In this document: piece by piece, positions 1 through 10,967 of the stretch | Layout of the letters: every line of letters starts with the position of its first letter | Numbering within the stretch: the stretch's first letter is position 1 | Assembly (NCBI GenBank): GCA_905116865.2 | Contig: CAJHNH020007556.1 | Location: 371,501 to 435,500, forward strand | Direction of reading: 5' to 3' | DNA from: Candidula unifasciata | Lineage: Eukaryota > Mollusca > Gastropoda > Stylommatophora > Geomitridae | DNA length: 64,000 nt | The notes under the pieces: model-generated | What the model was told of the DNA's origin: nothing | The model's input: the letters and a program-made list of their open reading frames with translations, nothing else | Database searches by the model: none | Position numbers and translations under genes: made by a program

Positions 1-100
1 ACAGAGATGTGGATTCTGAGAAGAATGCAGAGAATATCAGGGAATGATAGAAACACAACTGAGGTAGTCCATCGTGAGGCAGATAAAGTGGTAAACTGAT
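1..100 (+). mobile_element. LINE reverse-transcriptase C-terminal fragment
   Basis: The first 100 bases read as EMWILRRMQRISG followed by a damaged tail. This matches the region downstream of the reverse transcriptase in RTE-like LINEs (compare MWFYRRMRRIPWTAKK at about 27,340). It is cut by the window edge and has no intact frame. Family placement is by motif only. Confidence 0.5.
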
Positions 101-373
101 TAGAACAATTAGAAGTATATAGTCTGTGTTTTTCAGACACTAAATGATAAGGAATCGACTCGAGAACTCGGTAACAACTGGCAAGACTGGTGGAGAGAGA
201 GTAAAGGGAAGACAAAAGGAAAATAGCTTGATAGCTTGGTTACGTGGATGCGGACCTCGTCTGTGATTCTGATGAACGTGCGAGATAGCGAAACATGACA
301 GAATACGTTCGCCGGCACGGCACAAGCTGATAATGAGATAATGAATACGAAAGGCAGACGTTATGGTCCTTAC

Positions 374-627
374 TTATAAGATCATCCACTTCCGTAAACG
401 TTGGCTCCATGCCCAGAGCTCGAAGAACCAGCATAAATCCACGCTGCTCTATCAGCCCGCTGCCCCTGGGATCAAAAATGCCGAATGCTTTACTGAGATC
501 CAACTTCTGTGTTTCTGTGAGCTCCGGTCGGGCGCCATATTTCTTCGGTGGCAGCTCAGTTTCTAGATATTTGCCTTTAGATGGTCTTCCTTTCGAAAAT
601 AGTCGGCCCAGTGGCATCTTCGTGATT
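374..627 (-). CDS. Centrin-like EF-hand protein, one exon (partial)
   Basis: This exon encodes the N-terminal part of a centrin/caltractin-like protein, a small EF-hand protein family of centrioles and basal bodies. Reading on the minus strand from ATG at 617, it begins MPLGRLFSKG, has a basic, proline-rich head of about 35 residues, then LTETQKLDLSKAFGIFD and a first EF-hand followed by LRALGMEPTFTEVDDLI. That last part matches the centrin pattern of a loop followed by MRALGFEP and an acidic helix. The loop reads DPRGSGLIEQRG, so the acidic residues at positions 3, 5 and 12 are missing; this first loop probably does not bind calcium. A splice acceptor (tttctattaccag) precedes base 627, and the ATG lies 10 bases inside the exon. 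A GTAAGG donor ends it at 374. The other EF-hands must lie on exons outside the window. Centrin versus another centrin-related EF-hand protein is not settled. Confidence 0.72.
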
Positions 628-648
628 CTGGTAATAGAAAAGGGGGAG

Positions 649-850
649 ATTTTACAGGACGTTGCAGAACCAACCTCAGCACTTTCTGGCTGTTGTGGTT
701 TTTCTAGGCAAATTTACATCCAGTAGTTTTCCATTGCTTACTGGACGGTCGGCTCATGGTACCACGGTCGAAACCATTGCAAGACAAACCGTCCGCAGCA
801 TGGATCGAACCCGACATTACGAACCGCGTTCGCAACGCCAAGCCACAGAC
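649..850 (-). mobile_element. tRNA-derived SINE (family S1), diverged copy
   Basis: This is a degraded copy of the S1 family. It reads from a caggacgttgcagaacca end through the ccagtagttttccattgc body to a gatcgaacccg B-box. It lies about 20 bp upstream of the centrin-like exon, in its intron or 5' flank. Better copies are at 28,186, 29,947 and 45,961. Confidence 0.7.
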
Positions 851-1190
851 GCCGACAGAAAAGAGGGAAACATAACCAAAATTGTAATGCCATATATTTT
901 TTTCCTTGGCCGCTTGTCTCGAATTGATTTTGAGCATCAAAAATAACAGTCTCTCTTTTTTTTTTTTTTTTTTTAATAGTTTAATGTATTTGGCGTCGCT
1001 TATATAAAAAAAAAAATTGTTACCCAGCTGTTTGAGTTTTCTCTAGTTTTTTTTTCAAAGTTCTCTGCCTCTCTAGATTCCCCAAAGAGAAGCAAATTTA
1101 AAAACAGAATAATAATATGGAAAATACATAAAAGACGCCGCATGAGATAGCCAACAGTGTTAAGTTAGGTGGGGAGTTCATAAAAGATGC
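851..1190. other. Unannotated A/T-rich stretch
   Basis: This stretch holds a T run near 955-974 and an A run near 1006. I see no coding signal or recognisable repeat. Confidence 0.4.
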
Positions 1191-1194
1191 TGCA

Positions 1195-1800
1195 CGAGGC
1201 AGCTAACAACAGTAAGAACCCTACAAGTGAGCATGCACAGCAGGGGTCCACCGATCATCAGTAGAAAGGTCCCTCGTCGACGATTGTTTCCCGGAATGTA
1301 GACAGACCTGGTTCATGTAGCTGGGCCTCGGAAATCCCCTGCTGTACTTCATCGGACGTTCGGACAAGGACAAGACGAAATGGTGACTTTGCAACATGTA
1401 TTATGAGATTTGGTGTTATATATATATGTGTGTTGCTGCCGTAACAAATTAGCCGCCTATCTTCACGAACAGAGTGACAAGCTTACGGTCGGTTCATCGG
1501 ACAGACGTTAGACTTTGGCAATTGGCAGAGACAGGCAGACATTCATCGGACACTTTAGCTTTCAGGGATGAAATGCTTTTTTTCCCACTAGGGACTCTGA
1601 CCAGTCTACCGAGGCCCATCCCCCACGACTGTCCGTTGCGTCCAAAGCTAGCTCTTTCCGCAGTTTCCCTCAATTGTTTTAGCATCCGTTTACGCTAATT
1701 CCTCGCAAGCCGAGGTGTTTCAGTACATTGTATGTGGAAGTGGAGAAGAGTTCTTTATAAAGGTCTTTCTTGGCCTGCCACTTATCCTCTACTGAACTCT
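1195..1800 (-). mobile_element. LINE 3' end (family G), copy 1
   Basis: About 600 bp are shared, with divergence, with 18,990-19,800. Shared blocks include catcagtag, cggacaaggacaagacgaa and ggtgactttgca. In copy 2 the minus strand reads VEVGARGLVSTSLY, typical of the extreme C-terminus of a LINE class whose reverse transcriptase (RT) also lies at 21,935-23,280. Copy 1 has a broken equivalent frame (LRETAERASF near 1,650). No intact ORF remains. Confidence 0.55.
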
Positions 1801-1948
1801 GCATTAATGTAACTGAGAGGTCGTTAGACCTTATTACATACGTACCATTGCCTATTCCGACTTTTCACTATGGTTAAAAGAGGTTCATGTTTAACAGTGT
1901 GCTGGGTATATTACACGGCGAACCTATTTATTTAGGATATCTTCTCAG

Positions 1949-2242
1949 TATCTTCTTCGTCTTTTTCACGTTCACCGGCTGTAAACTCCGGCAGAAATTG
2001 CTGGTTGTTCGTCCACTTTTGGACTGTAGTCCTGTTCCAAAAACTGAGCGTTGCATGCACATCCGTTTTGCAGGTCTCACTTATTTTTATGCAGACTGTT
2101 GGTTTCTTGCTTTTCAGGCAGGTGTACTCAGACTTCGAAGGAAACTCCAAATTAGTCGACTCTTACGACATGCTTTTAGGCAGTCATTTGGTCTATCCTT
2201 GTTTTTCCCCACAATGGAGCCCTGGAACCCACGGGGATCAGG
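1949..2242 (-). mobile_element. SINE family S2 copy
   Basis: This is a near full-length S2 SINE. The family's plus orientation starts with a gtgtgggttcc head, continues through a gcatgtcgtaagagtcgac block and ends in GAA repeats. Here it is reversed: ttcttcgtc tail, ggctgtaaactccggcag, gtcgactcttacgacatg, then ggaacccacgggg. The reference copy with target duplication is at 62,154-62,437. Confidence 0.82.
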
Positions 2243-2414
2243 TCTCAGTATAATATGCAATGTATTTTTCTGAAAGATCGCGTTTCCAATGCTTGATTCT
2301 TCTTTTCGAGTTCAACTGTTAAAAGTCCACCTTTTACAGTAATGTGTAAACGTACTAATAGCTTGTGCCTTGCATATGCTCAATCGAAGACGATTTGAAT
2401 ATGGTATGTTGAAA

Positions 2415-2605
2415 TAAAAATCGACATCACAGCACTCGCGACATTCCCATAAGCGCTCTATCCACCATCTTGAGCAAGCGTATGGTTCCACTTCCGATGG
2501 CACAGATAACTGACTGATTATATATATATAGCCTATATGTCTCTCATTTCCTTTTAGTGTTGACCGCCCGCCAGATTCCCTGGTCACTTCTCGCAGCAAC
2601 AGTCA
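2415..2605 (-). mobile_element. Short repeat family S3 copy
   Basis: This shares cgacatcacagcactc and attcccataagcgctc with copies at 15,690 (+), 33,450 (-) and 56,375 (-). The unit is about 190 bp. The copy at 33,450 has an 11-bp target duplication, which identifies the family as retroposed. Confidence 0.7.
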
Positions 2606-3660
2606 CCTCAGGTCGCAATGGTCTGTTTGTTTCTCCGCATTGTTTATTCCTCCCAAAAAAAAAAAAAACCTAGAAACACTTGCATTAATCACCATCAAGT
2701 GCACAATCAGCCAGCCTACCTGCCTGTTGGTTTTCCAACATACTGGCAATATTTGGAGAGAATATCCAAGGACGCTACTACCTGGGGCCCTCTAAAGCAA
2801 TGCTTGCATTTCTGTAGGTCGCATAACTGTCTCCACTTTTCTCAGCATTCTCTGTGAGTCAGTTACAGTTGCAGCACGTGTGTGTAGCTGACTCTCAAAC
2901 CTGTGGAAGGCTACAGTGACAGCCTTCACATCCATTCTCAAACTAGATGTTGTGTTATCATATGATAGACGTCGTTGCACTAAGCGACGTCAAACGCTTT
3001 TGTTTAGCTTCAAAGTGAATTTTGCTTCTGACAGCGTTTTGCAAAAGGAGTTTCCACAAATGGACAGAAATCGACGGCTTCGCTGCCTGAGCTACTGAGT
3101 TTAGTGCTTGGTGTAGCCATGTGTTCTTCGCATGGAATGCCTTTCATTTGTGCAGGGATTGTGTCGTTGTATTCAATATAGCTGATAGTCGGTTTAAGTG
3201 TGGGCGGGTGAGATACCTTAAGTAATAATTTTACATGTGTATAGTTTACTTATTGTGACCGAGTACTTCCATCAAGAATAAACTGCATTTACGGTGGCAA
3301 CTGTTGGCCTTGGCGCCTCTAGCAACTGCCATGTGCATTTACTGTGTGTGTATATTTCTAGCTTATACTGAATACATTTTTTGTTTTCCAGTTTTTCAAA
3401 TATGACAGTGAAGAACATTTCATTTGATTTTCACTGCCACAGGAACGGAGCAAGTATGGGGTGACCCAACTGCAAAGAAGCTGAAACCTCGACAAAGACT
3501 GAGAAGAAGAAGATCGTAACATGGAACAGTTTAGTCAAAAGCATTGGTATAAAAGGAGCCGAGAGACATTAGAAAGATCAGCCTGACATAAAAATACTCT
3601 GCCTTTGTACAGTGACGATAGAAACGACATATGTTAGGCTTACATACACAAATTTGAGGT
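2606..3660. other. Unassigned region with one exon-like minus-strand frame
   Basis: There is no recognisable repeat. On the minus strand, 2,792-2,980 reads a helical frame (VKAVTVAFHRFESQLHTRA then MLRKVETVMRPTEMQALL and a stop). It could be a real terminal exon, but I do not recognise it and its upstream acceptor is weak. On the plus strand, a cactgccacag acceptor near 3,440 opens a short basic frame ending RLRRRRS and a stop near 3,518. It resembles a gene end or a GAA-rich LINE tail. Confidence 0.3.
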
Positions 3661-4070
3661 AGGTCAAATTTTCAGATCATCTACGAAAGACCGAATGGCG
3701 TCGGCGTGTGTTCACTTCTGCAACAAAAAAGTACACGACTGTGCTTTACGGGAATTGCAAACGAAACTGTCTTTAGGACAACAAAACGTTTATCGTGTTG
3801 TGCCGTCCATTTCGCTCTATTCTGTACAATGCTTTCAATTTCGTGGAAAGCCTCCAGTCCAGCACTTTTATCCAGTCTCGACAACGTCCTTCTTATGGCT
3901 ATTCTTGGACGTCCTCGTTTCTTCGGTCCATTCGCTTCCCAATCCAGTTGGTGTTCTTTGTTTCTCCTATAATTTTTTCATTGTTCATTTAAAGGTCATC
4001 TTCATCGCACATCGCACATGACCATAAGTGCCCCGATCTCCCCCTGAGTATGAGCTAACAACTTCCATTT
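3660..4070 (-). mobile_element. Probable LINE 3' end fragment
   Basis: The minus strand reads an arginine-rich stretch with RTSKNSHK in one frame and SRLDKSAGLEAFHEIESI in another. This fits the pattern of the LINE C-terminus (basic RPR region, then tryptophan/arginine-rich helices). Frames are broken, and it may be the tail of the LINE at 4,085-4,990. Confidence 0.35.
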
Positions 4071-4084
4071 TGTTCTGGCTAATG

Positions 4085-4990
4085 TAACGACGGATGGCTC
4101 CTACGCGGTTTTCTGTCTTGCTGCTCCAATGGTTACACCCAGGGTACGCAGTCTTTTCAACTCATCATTTTTCACGAAACTCAAAGCGTTAAACCTCTCG
4201 TATGGCATTAATGGTATCCCTCCTGTCCATAGACGGTCCATTCCTGATAGTGGCACTGCAAGCCAGAGCGTCTGCTCCCTCATTCCCTTTCACATCAGCA
4301 TGCCCTGGGACAAAAATAAACGTGATTTTGTGAAATGCTGCGTGCTGAATCAAATGGAGCCACTGTTTCCGTATATGTCCAGCACTGATCTTCTGTAGCT
4401 GAAAAAGCATGCATTGGTGAATTCTGGAATTTTCAGCCATTCTAGGGTCTTTATCACAGCCATGGCCTCCATTGTGGCGCTGCTGGTGGTAGAAGCAAAG
4501 GCCCCACTGACTTCTTTGATTTACCCTTTAGTTGTTGTCACGAAAGCCCATGCACATCAGGGTAATAACCACCACAAAAGTACTACTTTCCTCTCCACGG
4601 TTTATGGCGTGAAGGGAAATCACCCGTTGAAGTTATGTCTCTGCGCGGCTCAACCAAGACTGGCCTCGTTCAAGTCTGTTGCCTTTACGGGTATGCAGCC
4701 CATCGTGCAGTGGATGTGTAAAGACCTTAGTGATTTTGAGGTGGGTACACGCTTTCAAGCCTGGTGTTGATGTCTGGAAAATCTAGTAGGCATCTCATTG
4801 CTCTATATGATTCTCTTTGGTGCCGCCAAGTATGATGCGCATGGCTTCACTTTGTATCTTCTCCAGTCCGTTAATTTGTGTCTTGCTGAATGCGATGATT
4901 GTCAGTTCATTTTCTATGACACAGAGGATCAAACTGTTAAAAGATAACAGTGTTTGTTGACCTCACATGGCAACCATAACTCTCATTGTA
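4085..4990 (-). mobile_element. LINE fragment with RNase H domain (family F)
   Basis: The minus strand preserves the C-terminal half of a non-LTR retrotransposon polyprotein. A post-RT segment near 4,850 reads LEKIQSEAMRIILGGTKEN. Further on, an RNase H core reads FVPGHADVKGNEGADALA near 4,300-4,330. The GNE-ADALA motif is the usual C-terminal signature of RNase H in I/Jockey-like LINEs. Stops and frameshifts separate the segments, so it is a dead copy. The exact clade is not resolved. Confidence 0.7.
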
Positions 4991-5955
4991 GCGAAACCAA
5001 TCTGGCCTACTTGATGATAGTTTCAAAGTGGAATCTACAGCTAAGGCTTCAAACAAAACTCACTACCAGGTATTTTAATAGTTCAGTCCTTGTTATCTCT
5101 TCTAAATTCACTTGCAAAGAGGGAATTATTCTGTGTACTATGCGACTGTTCAAAGTAACCTAAGTTGCAGTCGCTTTTGCAGGGTTAATCTGTGCGCCCC
5201 TCCTCTCCCACTCCCGTTGTGCTGACTAGTAATTGCTTTGAAAAGCAGGTTGAATAGGCTGCTAGCCAAGTATATACCCACACTCCATGGCCCCACTCTG
5301 AGGCAAAGTGATCAAGCCATTTGCCGTGCGCTCTGAAGGTTGCGTCATTCGGTTCAGAAGTGTAATTCCCTTGGGGAATGTCGTTAGAGCTGCAGTTTCA
5401 TACTTTATGTAAAACTCTCGGCAGGCAGTTAGCTGTTCTGTGGAGAGAGACTGAGCCATATGGGAAAAAAACCTGGTGCAATGAAGTCGATCCTCTCGAC
5501 TTTACTATTAATCTTTTACATACAGATTTTCATCGGTGTTAGAGAATTTGTGCACTGTGCTGAGATTGTTCTTGTGAAACCTACACAAGGAGACTTGAGC
5601 ACTTTTGGAGATACTATCTGTGTTAAATAATAGTGATAAAATAGCCCCAGTCTCAGTCTCTTGTGTAATACTTCTTCTTCGTTTGTCCAATGACTTACTT
5701 CTTTGTGCCTGTTTACAGAATAAATGCAATATTTGCACAGATTAGACAACATATTCAACTTATTTAGGCATTAGTTGTTTGGGTTTGCCTTCCTTGTTTT
5801 TTTCTGGTGTGACTGAGATTTAAAAACAAACAAAAAATGAGACACAATATGTTTTTTCAAAAAATAGTACCCAACACCAGTTAATGCTTATATTTGTATT
5901 TAATGATCACTCTCTTCTAATACTTCACATACTCTTTATTAATCTTAAATCCTTC
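4991..5955. other. Unannotated AT-rich stretch
   Basis: I see only short, overlapping open frames (for example 5,508-5,758 minus) with no family resemblance, and A/T-rich DNA. No repeat was recognised. Confidence 0.35.
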
Positions 5956-5959
5956 TTTT

Positions 5960-6200
5960 TCCTAATTTATCTTCTTTTTCTGCCTTCTTTCCCCCAATGG
6001 AGCATAGGCGCCCAATCAACTCATGCCAAGTTGTTCTATCATTTGCTACTGCATGCAGTATATTTGTAACTTCACTCTCTAGTGAAGTAGCCAGCGCGTT
6101 GAAACTGACCAGATTTTGATGTCGCCAGTGTATTGAACTGAGTGCATGGTTTCTTCTTCCTAGCAAATACTGTATTAACAACTTTAGAGACAAGCACACA
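5960..6200 (-). mobile_element. LINE (family A) 3' end, or SINE with that tail
   Basis: The minus strand ends in cctatgctccattggggg and AGAAGGCAG followed by A-rich repeats. It reads NDRTTWHELIGRLCSIGG, the conserved end of a LINE ORF2. The same 3' end occurs at 14,395-14,500, 18,745-18,860 and 49,840-49,925. Confidence 0.65.
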
Positions 6201-6231
6201 GTTTTATTTTAGAGCCTATAATAAAAATTGT

Positions 6232-6390
6232 TGGAGCCATGGTAGCACAAAGGCTAGACACTTGCCTGCCGAACTGAAAGTCTTGTGATCGAATCCACAT
6301 AAGCATTAACTTTTATAACTAATCCTGACTCCATGGTTGACCAAGCCTGAAACTGGTACCAGGAGATATCTAGGAAAGTAAAGGCAGTTG
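6232..6390 (+). mobile_element. tRNA-derived SINE relic
   Basis: A tRNA-like segment (gccatggtagcacaaagg, then gtgatcgaatcc as B-box) is followed by a body containing actggtaccagg. It is a single diverged copy. The family relation to the tRNA-like copies at 36,990 and 38,216 is not resolved. Confidence 0.5.
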
Positions 6391-7145
6391 GCTTGTTCAT
6401 CACATTATCCATGGATGACAATTGGGCTATAAAAAGTCTTGCTCATGTGTGCTTGTGGCGTGAAAAAGGTAATTTTCTTTACTATAATATTTATTTATCC
6501 ATATGCAACACAGATTTTGAAAAACCATTAATTATACATGGATATAGTAAACATTACAACTCCCGGTCTCTTACAAGATATGCCTGGCCAAAAATAGAAG
6601 GAAATAGATTCAGGAAGGACATAAGGCAAAATACTATGGAGACTCAACCAGACGAAGGATGACCCAGGAGGCAAAACCATCAGTAAGCTAAGGGAAACAG
6701 AAACTCTTTGGGACACAGACTGGAAGGAACAGTCTACCTTTTAGGTAAGGGACACAAAGCCAACATGCAGGCACATATGAAAACTTAGCCAAACACTTGG
6801 TGCGAATACACCAGACCAAAAATATAACTGGAGACTGCAATTACAACCCTTTACTTAGGGAAATAAAAAGTTGTCTGGTATGTAATTAACATTTATAAAA
6901 GAACTAAAGACAAACAACATAATAACATAACACTTTAAACAAATCATGTCACTTGTATATTTCACAAATAGCTTTTCCCCCGTTCACTGTACCATCCTGG
7001 GAAGTTTCCAAAAGAAACACAACCCTTTAATCAGCTGAAAAGAAAAGAAAAGTCAGTACATTTGTAGTAGCCAATTTTGTCAAAATTTAATGAGGCATTC
7101 TATGCAGAAACTTGTGCTAAAAGACTTCAGATTTGTCGACAGAGT
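6391..7145. other. Unannotated stretch
   Basis: AT-rich DNA without convincing coding or repeat signal. The frame at 6,393-6,662 has no recognisable domain. Confidence 0.35.
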
Positions 7146-7147
7146 GA

Positions 7148-7255
7148 TGGTTACTGACATGTCCTATGTGGCATATTAGTACTTGGTTACTGACATGTCC
7201 TATGTGGCATATTAGTACTTGGTTACTGACATGTCCTATGTGGCATATTAGTACT
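7148..7255 (+). repeat. Three perfect tandem copies of a 36-bp unit
   Basis: The unit begins ggttactgacatgtcctatg and ends gcatattagtactt. Three consecutive copies are essentially identical, so the expansion is recent. The array sits just upstream of an S2 SINE. Confidence 0.9.
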
Positions 7256-7321
7256 GACAACTCGCACTAGCACAAACAAAAGTGAAAGTAGGATAAGTAG
7301 GGTAAATAATACAATCATCTC

Positions 7322-7597
7322 CTCGTATGGGTTCTGGGATACAATTTTTTTTTTGGGGGGGGGGGGGGGGGGGAATAAAATAGATGGTGCCTCCCTGACA
7401 AACATGTCGTAAAAGGTGACTAATTAGGGATTTCCCCCTTGAAGTCAGAACAGGAGCGCATCTGCTTAAGCGGTGAGAAACACAAACAGGCTGCATACAG
7501 GTAAGCCAGATCTGTAAAATGGATGCGCATGCAAAATTCAAGTTTTGGAACAACCAGAACCAGAGTGTACAGCCACTGAATGCTAAGAAGAGGACAT
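7322..7597 (+). mobile_element. SINE family S2 copy with internal poly-G
   Basis: The head (tatgggttctggga) is interrupted by a T run followed by a run of more than 16 G at about 7,355-7,373. After it come gcctccctgacaaacatg, tcgtaaaaggtgactaat and the ggctgcatacag body, ending near aagaagagg. Confidence 0.8.
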
Positions 7598-8125
7598 AAT
7601 CATTATCAACATCATCAAGTGCCATGATAAGATGCCATCTTTTCCACACACAAAACTGCAGCTGACACCAGAATTATATGGCCAGGTGTTCCAATTACAG
7701 GTTCCTTGGAGCTTGAACAGGATGTCTGAGATTTGTCTCGTAGGCTTGCCATCCAAAATGAGATTCTGTAGTCTCAGACTGTCTAAACTGCAGGTGTCAG
7801 CCGGAGGAGGGAGGGGGTGTGGGGAAAGAGAGGAGGAGTGGGGGGTCAGGAAAGGACAGGAGTTGTTCATAGTTGCAATTTTACTTCCCCACATCATCTG
7901 ATCTCTTTCAGCATGTGCATATGAAGGATTACGCTTTATACATTGATTTTTTAAAATGTATGTTGAATTTTTGTTATTAAGTGATGCGGCAGCCAGAATG
8001 TGGAAACAGAAACATTTGTGAATCAGCTCTCTTTTTTGTAACATACAAATATTTCCCAGTATAACCAGAAAACAAATGATGATAGGAAGATATAAAGACA
8101 ATTTAGAAATAAAATTTAAAAAACA
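7598..8125. other. Unannotated stretch
   Basis: This includes a G-rich purine tract at 7,800-7,860. The long minus-strand frame 7,583-8,101 covers low-complexity proline/serine sequence antisense to that tract and has no domain, so I do not call it a gene. Confidence 0.4.
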
Positions 8126-8129
8126 ACAC

Positions 8130-8620
8130 CCTGAGACAAACAGAGGAATTTAAGTATTTGGGAGCCATTTTCACATCTGATGGAAAACTGGTCAGAGAAA
8201 TTAGCTCCAGATGTGCCAAAGCTAATCAAGTAATGGGGCAACTAACTTCCCTGTTGACACACAAGCAGATACCTCAGAGTACTAAAGTGAATCTTATCAG
8301 AACTATTTTTTGGCCAATACTGTGCTATCAATGCCAAACGTTGAGAAAAATGCATATGGCAATAAGAACAGCTTACAGTCATCAAAGAACATCATCTTAA
8401 GAGTGCCACACTAAAACGTTACATTTACCCCCGAGGTATAGAGCGAGTGGAAGAAGTCAGAAAATATGAGTTGATGGCATTAATTAGAGACAGCCTTACA
8501 GAAATGAACATCAGTCTTAATAGTGCTCCTGACAGAGCTCATCAACGAACATTACATCTTCCCCCGAGGAGGTACAAAGTGGAAGAGAAGAAGAAGTAGA
8601 AGAAGAAGAACCAGAAAACA
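8130..8620 (+). mobile_element. LINE 3' fragment
   Basis: The frame EEFKYLGAIFTSDGKL, then ISSRCAKANQVMGQLTSL, matches the segment after the RT catalytic core in RTE/CR1-like LINEs (YLG motif, helix-rich connector). It is followed by a damaged tail and AGAAGAAG repeats near 8,590-8,610. Stops appear after 8,400. Confidence 0.7.
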
Positions 8621-8960
8621 AATCTGTTGAAAATATGATGAATGACAGCTATAATTAGAGACAAATAATTTTAATAATAATCATAATTAGAATAATTTTA
8701 CTAAATGAAACCTCCCACATTAGGTTTCAATCTCTAAATAATGAGAACCAACCCCCTTGCCCTGAGAACACTAAAAAACAGGCCAAGATCACCCCACCGG
8801 AATACAAGAAAAAAATCCTTAAAATAAAACAAATTTACATAGATCACTATCAAACTGTTAAAAATGTTTTCATCTACACTATTGTAATTCCCCCTTTCCC
8901 CCATAAAATATATACAAATATATAAAGGTAGCAATTAATAAACATAAACAATGTTAAGCA
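8621..8960. other. Unannotated AT-rich stretch
   Basis: A/T-rich flank immediately before the piggyBac element. Nothing recognisable. Confidence 0.4.
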
Positions 8961-9559
8961 TTAACACTTTGCTGACCAACAATCTGGAGCAATTACTGTC
9001 TCCCATTACCAAGGGTGTTTGAAGATTTTTGTAAAAATGACTGCTTTTCTAATAAAATTCACTAAAAATTTTTTTAAGGCGTAGGGTATTGAAACTTTCG
9101 GAGGCCCATTAGGAATGGTTGCTACACAAACAAACAAAAAAGTTATGCAAATATGTCAAATGATCATGGCGGCCATCTTGGATTTGTTTGGCTATTTATA
9201 GAAATTTCAGGAGATGTTTTAAAACTGTCATCTTTTTCCACTTTTTGGTGAATTTGTTTAACTTCAATGCAATAAAATGTTGGGGACATGGTTGGCAATG
9301 AATAAAATTAGCTTTGTATGAGAACTGTTTTAATGATTAACCAAATATTTCAACATTAAAATGAAACACAAATTGAATAAACTAAAAAAAATTGTATGTT
9401 TTCTTTCTTGTGTTTATTTATGTGGCATGTTACAATGAGGATTTGTGAATGTTTGATTACAAAAACACCTCTAACCTCTAGCTAAAGTCTGAGTTACTTC
9501 ATTCATTCACTGAAGTTGAAGCTGTAGAACTCTGCAAAAGTCTTTGTCAGGAATGTTAA

Positions 9560-9870
9560 TCCTCAACTGTATGGTATAGCTTGAAACAGGGTGTCAAGCA
9601 TAGAGGTGTATTGCAATCTGGGCAGTACATGCAAGTCTGGCTCCTTTTACCTGCAGCCTTACACACTTTACAGTCTGGTTTGTACTTTGGCTTTTCATAT
9701 TTTTCAATAAAATGGCGTTCGGTAAGTCGTGATGTTGTGACTTGTGGTCTAGAAGGTATTACGTTGTGCCGAAGAACAGCAGGTCCGATAAAAGCAAGAC
9801 TGACATCCTGCCTGAACTTCTTTGCTGTTATCTTATTTATAGAGTTGACAGTGTTGTAGCTTATATGCCC
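9560..9870 (-). pseudogene. piggyBac transposase C-terminal zinc-binding domain
   Basis: The minus strand reads KPDCKVCKAAGKRSQT, then CMYCPDCNTPLCLTPCF and LYHT before a stop. This is the cysteine-rich RING/PHD-like finger that ends piggyBac transposases and helps in DNA binding. It is out of frame with the catalytic ORF by a shift near 9,870-9,890, so the protein would be truncated before this domain. Confidence 0.85.
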
Positions 9871-10967
9871 ATTGACAAGATCAGTTTCAACTTAAAAAAA
9901 TTATACAATGGCACGTACCATTTATAAGATCTGTGTGGGTATGGGTAGTTTGCAGCAAGTTGGCCGAAGTGATCGACACCACCCATACTTTTGTTGTATT
10001 TTTCAGCCAGAACAGGCTTGTTGATAATTCTGCCCTCAGGAACTCCCCTTTTTCTAACCGTCTTATCCATGACATCATTGGAGTGAACAGTAGAAATTAG
10101 GTTAACTCTCTTGGTATCGTGCCAGGTAACGGCCAACATGCTTTTATCTTCTGTTACACAAAACACAGGATTATCTGCCTTTTTCAGTTTTAGCTGCTTT
10201 TTCTTTAACATCTCAGGAAAATGCTTCCTTCTTTCAGACACTGTGCTACATGCACCAATCTGAATTTCTTTTAGCTCTTGAAATAAAGCTGGGCTTGAAT
10301 AAAAACTGTCACAGTACAGAATATGACCTTTATATTCGTATCCGTCAAGAAGGCGTTTTACCAGTGTGGAAGTCGTCCCGACACAACCTTCATTATTTGC
10401 CTTACCAGTATAAATCTCTAGTTTTAAACAATACTGAGTTTTAGCATCGGTAAGCACAAATAATTTAAATCCCCACTTGGTAGGCTTTGCTGGCAGGTAC
10501 TGCTTAAAATATATTCTGCCTTTGAACCGCACCATTGATTCATCTATGGATAACTCACATCCAGGTGTGTAGTTTTCCCTGTATGTAGGCAATATGATGT
10601 CTAGTAGGGACCTGAGTTTGAACAAGGGATCATACCCAGGCTGTCCTCTTTCATTTCTGACATCATTATTGTTGAAATACAGATTTCTGTGAAGCAGCTG
10701 GTATCTGTTTCGACTCATGGCCCTCGAATATGCTGTTTCATTCAGACAAAAATTCTTAGACCAGTAGTCTGAAACTGCCGGTTTACAGCACATTCCCATA
10801 CCAATGTGAAGGAAAATAAATGCAGAAATTTCAACTGCATCAGTGTTATCCCAAGTGAGTTTTTTGTACTTGGCACTTCCAGTGTACTGAGACAGGTGAT
10901 TTTCACCATACCTGTTGACTTCACGTGTGATCAAATCTATGGCAGTGTCTAGGGACTACAGTTTCGA
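9861..10967 (-). pseudogene. piggyBac transposase catalytic core (DDE_Tnp_1_7)
   Basis: About 360 residues are uninterrupted. They begin LDTAIDLITREVNRYG, continue through SRNRYQLLHRNLYFN and the first catalytic aspartate in LSIDESMVRFKGR, the second in YCDSFYSSP, and the SMGGVDHFGQLAANYPY block with the later conserved aspartate. These are the hallmark piggyBac residues in order, so the core looks well preserved. There is no native start here: it follows directly on the N-terminal piece across an insertion or intron (10,968-11,641). The open frame ends near 9,861, where a shift disconnects the zinc finger. Related domesticated PGBD proteins exist in animals, but the terminal repeats show this is a transposon copy. 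Confidence 0.9.

Noticed and set aside
240..373. Continuation of the centrin-like frame to 240
   Set aside because: A GTAAGG donor at 373 and loss of EF-hand similarity beyond it indicate that this is intron read-through.
3420..3520. Terminal exon encoding RLRRRRS
   Set aside because: The acceptor is plausible, but the frame is very short and the GAAGAAG end resembles a LINE or SINE tail. I kept it only as a note in the unassigned region.
7583..8101. 172-codon minus-strand open frame
   Set aside because: It covers low-complexity sequence opposite a purine tract, has no recognisable domain, and overlaps the S2 SINE end.
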